The notes under the pieces: generated by a model
The model's input: only the letters and a program-made list of their open reading frames with translations
Told to the model about the DNA's origin: nothing
Database searches by the model: none
Assembly: GCF_003313465.1 (NCBI RefSeq)
Contig: NZ_KZ845665.1
Span: forward strand, 372,001 to 436,000
Source of the DNA: Thermoflavimicrobium daqui
Lineage (GTDB): Bacteria > Bacillota > Bacilli > Thermoactinomycetales > Thermoactinomycetaceae
Direction: 5' to 3'
Length of the DNA stretch: 64,000 bases
Program-made: the position numbers and the translations under genes
Shown here: piece after piece, positions 35,618 to 45,467 of the stretch
How positions within the stretch are numbered: position 1 is the stretch's first letter
How the letters are laid out: each line of letters starts with the position of its first letter

Positions 35618-36965
35618 TTTTCATCCCTCCAGACGAATGGGATGCTATTTTTTCTAATTCAGCCTCGGGACCTTTATTTCGAAATAGGCGAATTAATACC
35701 ATTGACGCAATCAAAGTTAAAGCAATGTAAAGGGCTGTAAACAAGTAAAACATGGAATCAACCTGGGTAGCGGTCGTAGCTGCCTGATCTACACGCATGA
35801 TTTTATTAATAATCCATGGTTGGCGACCTACCTCAGCATAGATCCATCCTGCTTCAATAGCGATAAAAGCAAGTGGTGCGCCTAACACAATGGACCGAAG
35901 TAACCATTTATTCCACTCATTTCTCTTTTTTCGTATGAGGCAAAATAGGAAGAGTCCTGAAACAATTAGTAAATAAACACCGATTAGAACCATAATATCG
36001 AATAAGTAATGAATATAAAGAGGCGGCCATTCATCACGTGGAATATCTTTGAGACCGATTACCTTACCGGATGGTGTGTTATGAGCTAGAATACTCAATA
36101 CATTTGGGATCACAATCGCATTTTTAACTTCAAGTGTTTTTTCATCAAGTGTACCACCAATGATAAGTGGTGCATGTGTTTGTGTCTCAAAATGCCATTC
36201 TGCTGCAGCTAGTTTTGCTGGCTGATGTTTGGCTAGAAATTTACCGGATAGATCACCTGCGATGATGGTTAAAATCGCTAACACAAATCCAGAAATCATC
36301 GTTAAACGAAGTGCCTTTTTATAATAATCATGCTTTCGACCTTTGAGAATGTGATAAGCAGCAATTCCAGCGAGCAGAAAGCCACTGGTAAGATAGGCTG
36401 ATGAGACGACATGAGCGACTTGGCTCGGGGTTGAAGGATTAAGCATAGCAGCAATGGGGTCAATATCTGATATTTTCCCCGTTATTTTATCTAGCTTAAA
36501 TCCTTGGGGTGTATTCATAAAAGCGTTAACAGTAGTAATAAAGACTGCTGAGAGGGTTGAACCAATTATAATTGGTATGGATGTAAGCCAATGATAAATA
36601 GGATTTTTAAAACGATCCCAAGTGTAAAGATAAATTCCAAGAAAAATAGCTTCAAAGAAAAAAGCAAACGTTTCTAAAAAAAGGGGGAGACTGATAATAT
36701 TTCCGACTAACTTCATAAATTGTGGCCATAATAGCGAAAGCATCAATCCAATACAAGTACCCGTTACAACACCTACAGCAACAGTGATGACAAAACCACG
36801 TGTCCATCTTTTGGCCATTAAGATATAATGTGGATCTTTTTTGTAGATTCCCCATCCCTCAGCCAGAGAGATAAAAATAGGGACACCTACCCCAATCGTG
36901 GCCCAAATAATATGAAAGCCTAATGTTTCCGCTGTTAACAGTCGACTCCACATAACTGAATCCAT
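35607..36965 (-). CDS. cydA: Cytochrome bd oxidase subunit I
   Basis: The subunit carries the haems b558, b595 and d. It has the N-terminal LLTAETLGFHIIWATIGVGVPIF with an axial His, and the GRQPWII motif (EVGRQPWIINKIMRVDQA). At 452 residues it has the short Q-loop typical of Bacillota. The ATG follows GGAGGTCGA. The leader up to 37100 contains palindrome-like TTTCA/TGAAA pieces, but I could not confirm a Rex site. Confidence 0.94.
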   Translation of the reverse strand: MDSVMWSRLLTAETLGFHIIWATIGVGVPIFISLAEGWGIYKKDPHYILMAKRWTRGFVITVAVGVVTGTCIGLMLSLLWPQFMKLVGNIISLPLFLETFAFFFEAIFLGIYLYTWDRFKNPIYHWLTSIPIIIGSTLSAVFITTVNAFMNTPQGFKLDKITGKISDIDPIAAMLNPSTPSQVAHVVSSAYLTSGFLLAGIAAYHILKGRKHDYYKKALRLTMISGFVLAILTIIAGDLSGKFLAKHQPAKLAAAEWHFETQTHAPLIIGGTLDEKTLEVKNAIVIPNVLSILAHNTPSGKVIGLKDIPRDEWPPLYIHYLFDIMVLIGVYLLIVSGLFLFCLIRKKRNEWNKWLLRSIVLGAPLAFIAIEAGWIYAEVGRQPWIINKIMRVDQAATTATQVDSMFYLFTALYIALTLIASMVLIRLFRNKGPEAELEKIASHSSGGMKNAT

Positions 36966-37237
36966 GGGTATTCGACCTCCCTCTACCTTATTTCTTCCAT
37001 TACACTTGTATCATATGAAATAGGTGTTACTTTGTACATTATTTCACGTTCTTTGTCACTTAAGTTTCATAAATAGCATAAATTAGATGGCCATATTGTT
37101 TAATTATGAACATAATCGGGTAATATAATCGTTTAAGCTGTTTTAATGAGTGGCTGATTAATGCAAACATCCTCTTAAAGTAATAGGTTTAACCTTACCC
37201 AAATTGATACAAACTAAGGGCGAAGGAAGTGGTACGG

Positions 37238-38152
37238 ATGATACTTAAGATAATTGTGATGCTTTTTTTATTAAGTCAAAACATTGTATATACCCCGTTC
37301 TCTTACCCTTATTCGCCTATTTTTACATTATATTTTCAGGATCAGGAGTGGTCTCTTTCTTTGAATGATGTTGGCTTTGATGGAATCGACCCAACTACCC
37401 TTGACCGACAAGCGTTTCGTAGTTGGTTACATTTGGTTGTAGAAAAAGAAGTGAATCATCCTCCGAAATCAGCTACTTTTCATAATCGCCATATTGTCCC
37501 ACATAAACTGGGAAGAAAAGTAGATCGGAAGAAAATCGAATATTGGTTAGATCATATCCATGAATATATGGATCGGCGATTAGAGTTACCCATCATCTAT
37601 ACAAAACCTCTAATCACTACAGAGAAATTAAAGAAATTAAAGGAGAAAAAGCTAAGTTCTTATAGTACAATATTTGATGAAAAAAATGAAAGTCGATCAA
37701 AAAATATATATTTATCATCAAAAGCAATTGACCATCATATTCTATTACCAGGAGAAACTTTTTCTTTTAATAAGGTGGTGGGAATTCGGTCATTAGAACG
37801 TGGTTATCGTATTGCTACCATTATTGTGAAAGGAGAGTATAGTGAAGGTATTGGAGGTGGAATTTGCCAAACATCTTCTACTCTCTTCAATAGTGTAGAT
37901 CAGGCAGGCTTAAAGATTATAGAACGTATTAGCCATAGTAAAGAGGTAGCCTATGTTCCTAAAAATAGAGATGCTACAGTTTCTTGGGGAGGACCTGATT
38001 TTCGATTTCAAAATCAATTAAATAAACCGGTTTTAATTGTTTCAACAGTAAAAAAAGGGAAAATAACGATTGAGATATTTAGTTCGAAAACCATTCGGTA
38101 TACACCTAAAAAAGTTCCTACTCCTCCAAAGTCTGTCTTATTATTGAATTAA
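37238..38152 (+). CDS. VanW-like protein
   Basis: An N-terminal hydrophobic segment suggests export. The VanW signature follows mid-protein: LLPGETFSFNKVVG and the Cys-bearing GIGGGICQTSSTLFNS, then NRDATVSWGGPDFRFQN. About 305 residues; function in cell wall biology is presumed, not known. ATG at 37238 is better spaced from CGAAGGAAG than GTG at 37229. Confidence 0.85.
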   Translation: MILKIIVMLFLLSQNIVYTPFSYPYSPIFTLYFQDQEWSLSLNDVGFDGIDPTTLDRQAFRSWLHLVVEKEVNHPPKSATFHNRHIVPHKLGRKVDRKKIEYWLDHIHEYMDRRLELPIIYTKPLITTEKLKKLKEKKLSSYSTIFDEKNESRSKNIYLSSKAIDHHILLPGETFSFNKVVGIRSLERGYRIATIIVKGEYSEGIGGGICQTSSTLFNSVDQAGLKIIERISHSKEVAYVPKNRDATVSWGGPDFRFQNQLNKPVLIVSTVKKGKITIEIFSSKTIRYTPKKVPTPPKSVLLLN

Positions 38153-38302
38153 AAATAGGGGTAATACATCGCTTAGGAAAGAAATATCTATCTAAAAAAG
38201 TAAAAAAAGGCTATAAAATGGTAAATCCTATCAATTTACTAGAATTACATAGAATTTATAAAAAGACTTTGTTATAATAGCTCCCGTCTTCTCCTTAATG
38301 AG

Positions 38303-38396
38303 ATTGTTGCATAAAGCACCAGGATTATAGAATACATGATAAGTCATTTGTCACTGGGGTTCTATGGGCGAATGGCTGGCGAATTATGCAACAACC
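38303..38396. repeat. MITE-like repeat with TTGTTGCATAA ends
   Basis: The ends ATTGTTGCATAA and (inverted) GGTTGTTGCATAATTCG bracket about 94 bases with no coding capacity. Similar single ends occur near 783, 6224, 13355 (inverted) and 20472. It lies just upstream of the first 3D-domain gene. Confidence 0.5.
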
Positions 38397-38433
38397 TCCT
38401 TAAAGAAAAAAATATGGACTTAGGGGGAATGGG

Positions 38434-39447
38434 ATGTCTAGAAGGATTGGTATAAGTTTAGCTGTGACTTTTTTACTCGTATTTGTGGGAGCTTTTGTGG
38501 CGATAGCCATGGAAAAGAAAGTGGAAATTGCTTTTAGTGATCAATCAGGAGAAGTAGAAATAAGTGGTTATTATGATACACTATCCGAAGCATTACAAAG
38601 TGAAGGCTATAACCCAGCTCAGTTAAAGAAGAAATATCAACCAAATATCTCTTGGGAACAGGAGTTGCATGATAATGCCAAGGTATTTCTTGCTTGTAAC
38701 TGTGAAGTAACCATCAAAGAAAATGGAAAAGTCAAAGAAAAAATCAAAACAACACAACCAACAGTAGGTAAACTTCTAGAAGCACAAAATATTAAGTTGA
38801 CTAAATGGGATGATGTTTATCCAAAACCGAAGCAGAAAATTGAAAATGGTATGACTATTACCATGAATAAAGTAGAAACAAAAGTAAAAAAAGAGGTAAA
38901 AGTAACTCCATATCAAGTGAAAAAAGTGAAAGATTCGAGCTTACCTATGGGAACAACCAAAGTACAAACGGTCGGAAAAGAAGGTAAAGAAATTTTTCAA
39001 GTCACAACATTGTATAAGAATAATCAACCGATTAAAGAAAATGGGAAGATTATTGAACAAAGAAAACGTATTGAAAAAACGGATGTTGTTCATCAAGTGA
39101 TTAAAATAGGAACTAAAAAGGAAACATCAAAATCACTTTCAAAGAAAGTAACCTCTAGTAAAGCGGGTTGTCGTACTCTAAGTGCAGAAGTAACCGCATA
39201 TACTTATTATCTAGGTGAAAATATTACTTATGCTGGAGCTCCGGTAAAACGAGGAGTTATTGCTGTAGATCCAAAGGTGATTCCGCTTCATTCGCGTATT
39301 TATGTCCCAGGTTATGGCTGGGGGACAGCACTAGATACAGGAGGAAGAATTAAAGGAAATATTATTGACGTATTTATGGAATCAAAACAAGAAGCACTTG
39401 ACTGGGGTAAACCTAATAAAACGATTAAAGTTTGTCCACCTAAATAA
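38434..39447 (+). CDS. DUF348/G5/3D-domain cell-wall protein (first copy)
   Basis: It has an N-terminal membrane anchor, two DUF348-like repeats (VEISGYYDTLSEAL; VTIKENGKVKEKIKT) and a G5-like stretch. The C-terminal 3D domain has three aspartates: AVDPKVIP, ALDTGGRIKG and IIDVFM. The architecture resembles YabE/Rpf-like lytic proteins, so it may cleave peptidoglycan. 337 residues. It is followed by a near-parallel paralogue. Confidence 0.88.
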   Translation: MSRRIGISLAVTFLLVFVGAFVAIAMEKKVEIAFSDQSGEVEISGYYDTLSEALQSEGYNPAQLKKKYQPNISWEQELHDNAKVFLACNCEVTIKENGKVKEKIKTTQPTVGKLLEAQNIKLTKWDDVYPKPKQKIENGMTITMNKVETKVKKEVKVTPYQVKKVKDSSLPMGTTKVQTVGKEGKEIFQVTTLYKNNQPIKENGKIIEQRKRIEKTDVVHQVIKIGTKKETSKSLSKKVTSSKAGCRTLSAEVTAYTYYLGENITYAGAPVKRGVIAVDPKVIPLHSRIYVPGYGWGTALDTGGRIKGNIIDVFMESKQEALDWGKPNKTIKVCPPK

Positions 39448-39483
39448 CATAGGAATCAATGATGATGCATAAGTTGTACTAGG

Positions 39484-39517
39484 ATACCTGTAATAAACAC
39501 TATTACAGGTATTTTTT
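39484..39517 (+). terminator. Terminator after first 3D-domain gene
   Basis: atacctgtaata / tattacaggtat, then TTTTT. Confidence 0.9.
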
Positions 39518-39754
39518 GTACTTATTTTGTCCAAATGGAGAATACTTTATTGCGATTTTGTAGATTTAGTTCAAATCATACGTTCTCGACTTGTCCGACT
39601 AATATTAATGGTATAAAATACAAATAGTTGTTTAAAGATTAGATGCCAGGCTATACATATTAATCAAAATGCTTGGTCTATTTCCATATTGGAAATGAAA
39701 ATAAAGGGAATCTTTTCCTTTTATTTCAAAAGGTTTTCTATCAGGGGGAATGTG

Positions 39755-40774
39755 ATGAAAAAAAGTGTAATCATTGGTGTAGCAGTACTTGTAATCGTGT
39801 TGATCTCTGGAACTGCCGCAGCATTCGCCATGAAGAAAAATGTTGAGATTACGTTTAGTGATAAAGCTGAACAGGTGAAAATTAGTGGGTATTATGACAC
39901 ACTTGCTGAGGCACTCAAAGGTGAAGGACATAATGTCGATCAGCTAAAAAGTCAATATAAGCCCAGTGTTCCATGGGACCAAAAATTAAGTAGTAATACC
40001 AAGGTAAACTTTATTTGTAATTGTGAAGTGACCTTAAAGGAAAATGGGACAGATAAGGGAAAAATTAAAACAACCGAACTCACTGTTGGAGCCTTTGTAC
40101 AATCGCAAAAGTTAACTGTTAGCAAATGGGATCAAGTTAAACCAGCATTAGACCAGAAAATAACGAATGGACTCACCATTACGATTGATCGAGTTGAGAC
40201 GAAGATTACTAAAGAAGTAAAAGAAATCCCATTTGAAGTAAAAGAAGAAAAAGATCCTGAACTTTCCAAAGGAAAAAAAGTTGAAAAAACGCAAGGGAAA
40301 AAAGGAAAAGAGATTTATCAAGTAACTAGCCTCTTTAAAAATGGCCAGCCTGTTGAAAAGGATGGGAAACCGGTCGTTGAAAAGAAATTGGTTGAAAAAG
40401 TGGAACCAGTCGCTAAAGTCGTTAAAATTGGAACAAAGCAAGAACAGGAAAAAGTTGAAAAGAAAGATGAGCCAAAACAAGATGAATCAGGTTGTAAAGT
40501 GATGAGCGGGTTTGAATCAACCGCATATGATGGATCTGTTGGTAGTATAACAGCAACAGGTGCACCAGTAGGTCATGGTGTGATCGCTGTTGACCCCAGT
40601 GTGATTCCACTATACTCTCGAGTTTATGTTCCTGGTTACGGTTGGGGAAAAGCTCTAGATACTGGTGGTGTTATTAAGGGTAAAATTATAGATGTATTTA
40701 TGGTAGATCCAAGTAAAACCAGAAAATGGGGTCGGAAATACAATCTCACCTTAAAAGTATGTCCACCTAAATAA
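39755..40774 (+). CDS. DUF348/G5/3D-domain cell-wall protein (second copy)
   Basis: This is a tandem paralogue of the preceding gene with the same order of parts: VKISGYYDTLAEALKGEGH, CNCEVTLKENGTDKGKIKT, a lysine/glutamate-rich G5-like part, then AVDPSVIP, ALDTGGVIKG and IIDVFM. The real start is ATG at 39755 after CAGGGGGAA; an upstream in-frame ATG at 39689 lacks a ribosome binding site. The linker before 3D (residues 235-260) is longer and more charged than in copy one. Confidence 0.88.
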   Translation: MKKSVIIGVAVLVIVLISGTAAAFAMKKNVEITFSDKAEQVKISGYYDTLAEALKGEGHNVDQLKSQYKPSVPWDQKLSSNTKVNFICNCEVTLKENGTDKGKIKTTELTVGAFVQSQKLTVSKWDQVKPALDQKITNGLTITIDRVETKITKEVKEIPFEVKEEKDPELSKGKKVEKTQGKKGKEIYQVTSLFKNGQPVEKDGKPVVEKKLVEKVEPVAKVVKIGTKQEQEKVEKKDEPKQDESGCKVMSGFESTAYDGSVGSITATGAPVGHGVIAVDPSVIPLYSRVYVPGYGWGKALDTGGVIKGKIIDVFMVDPSKTRKWGRKYNLTLKVCPPK

Positions 40775-40784
40775 ATCACTCGCT

Positions 40785-40821
40785 ACCTACAATGTAAAAA
40801 ATACATTGTAGGTTTTTTTTT
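40785..40821 (+). terminator. Terminator after second 3D-domain gene
   Basis: acctacaatgta / tacattgtaggt, then a long T-run. Confidence 0.92.
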
Positions 40822-41048
40822 GCCAAAAATACTTGGATTAGTAGTGTCGATTAACCAGAATACGTAGCGAACTCGACTCATCTCTGTTTTACATCATCGG
40901 TCAAATGACGAAAATATGCTCTCTACCTCTTTCATTATTATGCTAGTCGATCCTACTGTAATTAGATACACTTTTCTAAAATATCTTTGTCTAATGCGAA
41001 ATTTTCATATATACTGGAAGAAAGGAAATCTGCATTTGAGGTGTATCC

Positions 41049-42512
41049 ATGGTAGGTCGTAATGTTCCTTGTCCATATGGTAACGGTCACAAACATAATT
41101 ATTGCCGTGAGAGAGTAATTACGATTGTACAAGCCGAAAAAAAACGTGAGCAAAGAGACAAAGAGTATAAAAATAGTTTTTTATTGGATTTAACTAATTG
41201 GTTTAAAGGGAATGTGAAATTAAAGGAACAAATAAAATGGGCTAACCATTTTAAACAGCTCCTACATCTGCCTCTTGACCAATCTATCCCCCAAAATTTC
41301 GTTTCTTCCTTTCAATCTTGGCTTATATTTGATGCCCCGTGTATTTTGAAAAGAAGACCTGTGGAATTTTGGATGTTACACAAGCGTGAAGAGTTACTAG
41401 GAAAGGAAAGGGTGGTTAATAGTTTAATAAATGCTCAGTTTACCTGTTACGAAGTTTTAAAAGTCGGGAAAGAAAGTATGGTTTTCCGATCACTAGTGGA
41501 TCAGGTAGAATATGAAGTGATAAAAGAGAATGATTTTATTTCAGAAGAAAGCATTCTTTTTACCCGGTTGATTCGTATAGGTAAACGATATGAGATATGT
41601 GGACCATTTATATCCTTTATGCATGAGATGAGAGGGGAGATACTCGTGCAGCTAGAGAAATACAATCATTTAGAAGAAGAACATCAAGAACTCTCGGCTA
41701 GGGAACACGGTTGGAAGGTACTCGGCTGGTCAATTCAACGGGCTAAAGAACTAGAAAAAATCGAAAAGCTTGTCTCTGCTTCTCCAGAAATGTTCGAAAG
41801 TATGCGTGAAGAAATGTTACTAACAACGATTGAAGCAAAGTCTGAGCATCCGGGTTTACCGATTCAAATCATACAACAATTGGAACAGTTTTATGTTACG
41901 CAAGTTGCACCACTGCAAAAAATAACCCAAACCTTTTATAGTCACTCACTAGAGATGCTTTATCAATATCTCTCCTTACGCTTTGGACAGTCGTTTGACT
42001 GGTCTTCGTTAAATGAGGATTATCTAAATCATTATTTTAGTGTATGGTATCTAGAACATGCAAAAACCACTCCTGCTACCTCTAAAATCTTCCTAAATAC
42101 TTCGAAGCATCTTTTTCGCTGGCTTTATAGTCAAGGAATAAGTAATGTATATTTAACTTTTAAAAAGGTGTATATTTCCTTAATTCGGAGTCTGCCTATT
42201 ACAATTGAAGCAAGAAGATGGATTTGGGAGAATGGTTTACGACCGATCAATGAAGATCATAGTAATCTCACAGCAGATATGTTTATGCTAGCTGTTTCTT
42301 CTGCGGGTCCTGTCTTATTAGTGAAAAATAAGTGGAAGCCCATTTATTTGCGAGGGTTTCCAACGATTTGGTCAGACTACCGCTTTTGGGTCAGAGGGTT
42401 GATACAGTCAGATGAAAATGGATGCTCATTTGTACAAGTGGAAAATTTATATCCCATGGTAACGTTGCTAGATGCTTCTTCAAACGAAAATCAAGTGCTT
42501 GGACATAAGTAA
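41049..42512 (+). CDS. Large hypothetical protein with degenerate SEC-C motif
   Basis: The N-terminus GRNVPCPYGNGHKHNYC follows the SEC-C zinc motif (CxCx8CC), but the second Cys is Tyr10 and the last pair is a single Cys19. The remaining 460 residues are helical and rich in aromatic residues (WLYSQGI-like, IWENGLRP), and I do not recognise them. Other Bacillota carry SEC-C plus unknown domain proteins. ATG at 41049 follows GAGGTG. Confidence 0.65.
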   Translation: MVGRNVPCPYGNGHKHNYCRERVITIVQAEKKREQRDKEYKNSFLLDLTNWFKGNVKLKEQIKWANHFKQLLHLPLDQSIPQNFVSSFQSWLIFDAPCILKRRPVEFWMLHKREELLGKERVVNSLINAQFTCYEVLKVGKESMVFRSLVDQVEYEVIKENDFISEESILFTRLIRIGKRYEICGPFISFMHEMRGEILVQLEKYNHLEEEHQELSAREHGWKVLGWSIQRAKELEKIEKLVSASPEMFESMREEMLLTTIEAKSEHPGLPIQIIQQLEQFYVTQVAPLQKITQTFYSHSLEMLYQYLSLRFGQSFDWSSLNEDYLNHYFSVWYLEHAKTTPATSKIFLNTSKHLFRWLYSQGISNVYLTFKKVYISLIRSLPITIEARRWIWENGLRPINEDHSNLTADMFMLAVSSAGPVLLVKNKWKPIYLRGFPTIWSDYRFWVRGLIQSDENGCSFVQVENLYPMVTLLDASSNENQVLGHK

Positions 42513-42588
42513 AAGATGGCCAGTTGTGATGTAGTTGGCTGTCTTTTTATTTTGGGATTGAAATAGAAGAAAATGATCATAATAAAGA

Positions 42589-42752
42589 TACACTTGGCGA
42601 AAGAAAAAACGCTTTTACTTTGTAAAACTAATCACAAACTCCGTCAACGAAAAGGTATGAAAGTATTATAAAAAGCGTATGAAGTTCAGTCGCCTAAGTG
42701 TAGATAACAAAGAGTGCCTTTTCCATCAGAGGTGCTCTTTGTTCGTTTTTTA
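42589..42752 (+). ncRNA. Unassigned structured RNA with terminator
   Basis: TACACTTGGCGA (42589-42600) pairs with TCGCCTAAGTGTA (42690-42702) over 12 pairs with one bulge. Inside, ACGCTTTT (42609-42616) pairs with AAAAGCGT (42671-42678) and TTTGT with ACAAA. A terminator hairpin (aacaaagag-tgcc / ggtgctctttgtt, T-run) follows at 42705-42752. A promoter candidate TTGAAA (42558) / TAATAA (42580), 16 apart, would start RNA at the first stem. I cannot match it to a known class. The remaining sequence to 42969 holds nothing clear. Confidence 0.55.
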
Positions 42753-42969
42753 TGGATGGAGAAAATCAAAAAAGGGTAATGTATTAAGAGTATGTTTCAA
42801 CATTTAATTATAGCTTGAATTGCCACTATATAAAAATGGGATCATTTTTGAAATAAACAGCTATTCACTAATCATAGGCTGGAAGTAAGTTCAACAGATC
42901 CATAATGATTAATTTAGAGGGTAGTCTTAAAATAATAATGAATCATATTTACAAGGTAGGAAGTGAAAC

Positions 42970-43815
42970 ATGGGAAAAGCAGATTTACATGCACATACAA
43001 CAGCTTCAGATGGTTTATTTACTCCATCTCAGTTAGTACAGCATGCACAAAGTCTAGGAATACAAGCTGTTGCGATAACTGATCATGACACGGTAAGTGG
43101 AATAGCGGAAGGACTGGAAGCAGGAAAGAAATTAGGTATCCAAGTGATTCCCGGAGTCGAACTCAGTACTCTATGGAATGGGAAAGAAATTCATATGTTA
43201 GGATATTATATTCAATTTGATAATGAAAATTTCCGTACATTACTTATGAAACAACGTAATACTAGAAAATTGCGTAATGAAATGATGATTAGGAAGTTAA
43301 ATGAACTAGGTATTTCAATTTCTTTGGAAGAAGTGAATCAAAAGAAAAAAAGCTCTTCGAAGGAGCTCAACGTTGGTCGACCACATATAGCAGAAGTACT
43401 TATTGAAAAAGGGATAGTCGGGTCGATGAATGAAGCTTTTGATAAGTATTTGGGGAAAGATGGACTTGCCTATATCACTCCGGAGCGGATAAGTCCGTTT
43501 GAAGCAATTGATCTTGTTAAGCAAAATGGAGGAGTGACCGTACTTGCTCATCCTGGACTGTATCAACAAGACGATCTAATTCCTCAATTAGTTCAACATG
43601 GCTTAATAGGTATAGAGGTTAATCATCCTGATCATACAGCAGAAGATCGTAAACGTTACCAAGAGATTGCTACTAAGTATCAATTGATTACAACGGCAGG
43701 TTCTGATTTTCACGGGGAACGACAAGGTTCCATGTATCATGCAGAGCTTGGAACATGTACAGTTGACATCAGTCAAGTTGCTGCATTACAAAAAAAGTCT
43801 GGCTCGAATAAGTAG
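42970..43815 (+). CDS. PHP-domain phosphoesterase (RNase AM/YciV-like)
   Basis: All metal motifs are intact: ADLHAHTTASDG (His7, His9), ITDHDTVSG, PGVELS, VLAHPGLY, EVNHPDH and GSDFHGER. Relatives remove 5' nucleotides from short RNAs or phosphates from nucleotides. 281 residues; the start follows AGGAAGTGA. A degenerate relative begins near 63320 at the right window edge. Confidence 0.9.
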   Translation: MGKADLHAHTTASDGLFTPSQLVQHAQSLGIQAVAITDHDTVSGIAEGLEAGKKLGIQVIPGVELSTLWNGKEIHMLGYYIQFDNENFRTLLMKQRNTRKLRNEMMIRKLNELGISISLEEVNQKKKSSSKELNVGRPHIAEVLIEKGIVGSMNEAFDKYLGKDGLAYITPERISPFEAIDLVKQNGGVTVLAHPGLYQQDDLIPQLVQHGLIGIEVNHPDHTAEDRKRYQEIATKYQLITTAGSDFHGERQGSMYHAELGTCTVDISQVAALQKKSGSNK

Positions 43816-43873
43816 AGGTCAATTTGGCATCTGAAATTGTTTAACATTCTAATTTAACTAAGCCCATGTAAAA

Positions 43874-43912
43874 GAAAAAGGCGTTTAACCATTTTGTTAG
43901 ACGCCTTTTTCT
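43874..43912. terminator. Bidirectional terminator
   Basis: aaaaggcgtttaac / gttagacgccttttt between converging PHP and YjcG-like genes. Confidence 0.88.
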
Positions 43913-43964
43913 TTTATATAGGTTTTGTTGTTTCGATCTTACAGATTGATTCCTTTTTCACTAT

Positions 43965-44477
43965 TTAACGTTTCTTCAACAGAAAGGATTGGTAATTGAC
44001 CCAAGATTTATTTTCTAATTGATATAATAGATGAAAACGATCGATGAGTGATGTCAGCGCAAAAGAATGCATTCGTAAGCTTCCATAAACATCATGAAGT
44101 TCATCTTCGGACATCTTTTGTCCAATAGTGAGATGTGGAATAAAGTCATAAGTTGGCTTGTGAGAATCTAATTCTTTAAGTAGCTGCTGATGAAGATGGA
44201 TAATAGGCTCTTGGTTTTCAATGGATAAATAAATGGTAGGACTTGTTGGAAAGAAGTGAGATACTTTTTTCATTTCAATGGTAAAGGAATCCGTATTTTT
44301 GGCGATTTCCTCAAACTTAGGAATCAGGGAGAGCATCTCATTTTCACCTAGCTCAAACTTCTCGATAATCGTAATATGAGGAGCTATAAAGTTATAATGA
44401 GGATCATATCTTTTTCGATAAGAGTTTACGATATCTTGTACATGTTGTTGTGGAAATAAAGCAATACCAAAGTACAT
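43965..44477 (-). CDS. 2'-5' RNA ligase-family phosphoesterase (YjcG-like)
   Basis: The two HxTx motifs of the 2H phosphoesterase fold are present: PHITII and PHLTIG. Length 170 fits Bacillus YjcG. The start is behind GAGGAGGGA. Substrate unknown. Confidence 0.9.
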   Translation of the reverse strand: MYFGIALFPQQHVQDIVNSYRKRYDPHYNFIAPHITIIEKFELGENEMLSLIPKFEEIAKNTDSFTIEMKKVSHFFPTSPTIYLSIENQEPIIHLHQQLLKELDSHKPTYDFIPHLTIGQKMSEDELHDVYGSLRMHSFALTSLIDRFHLLYQLENKSWVNYQSFLLKKR

Positions 44478-44719
44478 TAAAATCCCTCCTCAGTAAATGA
44501 AAAGGCGCTGCTTCTTTCTATTATATCGTAAATCGTTATTCATATTGAAGGGTAAATCTTTTTACAATCGTATTGTATTCGGGTTATAAAATTCATATTA
44601 TTCACACGAATAATTAGACCAAAGAATAACCTCTTTTGAATGAGTATTTTACTTTATAAAGGCTCGAATATGTTAAGATACATATACCGATAGCAAAATG
44701 GACTTGGGAGGAATGACCA

Positions 44720-45265
44720 TTGAGACGCATTCATAGTAATGAAGTAAAAATGGCAGCGATGCAAAAGCTGAAAGATCGAGGAGTGACTATTGAAGCTATC
44801 GCTGAGATCGTTCATGAAATGCAGTCACCTTATGCTCCCGATTTAAAGATGGAAAGCTGTGTAGAAAGTGTCTTAGCTGTTTTAAATAAAAGAGAAATTC
44901 AACATGCTATTCTCGTTGGGATTGAACTGGATTTGTTGGCTGAAAAAAATATGTTGTCAGAGCCGTTATTATCATTGGTTCGTAATGATGAAGGTCTGTT
45001 TGGTTGTGATGAAACTTTAGCATTGGGTTCTGTATTTGGTTATGGAAGTATTGCTGTAACGACTTTTGGTCATTTGGATAAACATAAAATAGGGCTTATT
45101 AAACAACTAGATACCAAAAAAGGTGGCCCCATTCATACTTTTATGGATGATTTAGTGGCTAGTATTGCAGCTGCGGCTTCTAGTCGATTAGCCCATCGTA
45201 TGCGTGATGAGGAAGAGTCTCTTAATGATTTGGGGAAAGCGAGTACAGATCAACACGTTAGTTGA
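44720..45265 (+). CDS. pgpA: Phosphatidylglycerophosphatase A (YutG-like)
   Basis: This is the YutG form of PgpA, which dephosphorylates phosphatidylglycerophosphate. Landmarks are IAEIVHEMQSPYAPDL near the start, GLFGCDETLALGSVFGYGSIAVTTFG, and LDTKKGGPIHTFMDDLVASIAAA. It lacks strong membrane helices, as Bacillus relatives do. The start is TTG at 44720 behind GGGAGGAAT. Confidence 0.9.
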   Translation: MRRIHSNEVKMAAMQKLKDRGVTIEAIAEIVHEMQSPYAPDLKMESCVESVLAVLNKREIQHAILVGIELDLLAEKNMLSEPLLSLVRNDEGLFGCDETLALGSVFGYGSIAVTTFGHLDKHKIGLIKQLDTKKGGPIHTFMDDLVASIAAAASSRLAHRMRDEEESLNDLGKASTDQHVS

Positions 45266-45290
45266 GAATGATATTTAATAAAACATAAGA

Positions 45291-45334
45291 AAAAAAGAAG
45301 CTGTTAGCTATATGATGCTACAGCTTCTTTTTTA
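45291..45334 (+). terminator. Terminator after pgpA
   Basis: aaagaagctgt / acagcttcttt with T-run. Confidence 0.85.
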
Positions 45335-45467
45335 GAGCATAGGATGTGATTTTGATACAAGTTGAATCGTTTTTTTATCTAGTTTGGTTATAGAAATAAC
45401 CAGAGTAGAGCATCATATGCGAGTAGATATCTAAGATGAAAAGTAAGGTTAGTTAGGAGGAAAGCTA

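Noticed and set aside
36966-37100. Rex operator upstream of cydA
   Set aside because: TTTCA and TGAAA pieces occur but do not form a convincing palindrome of the right spacing.
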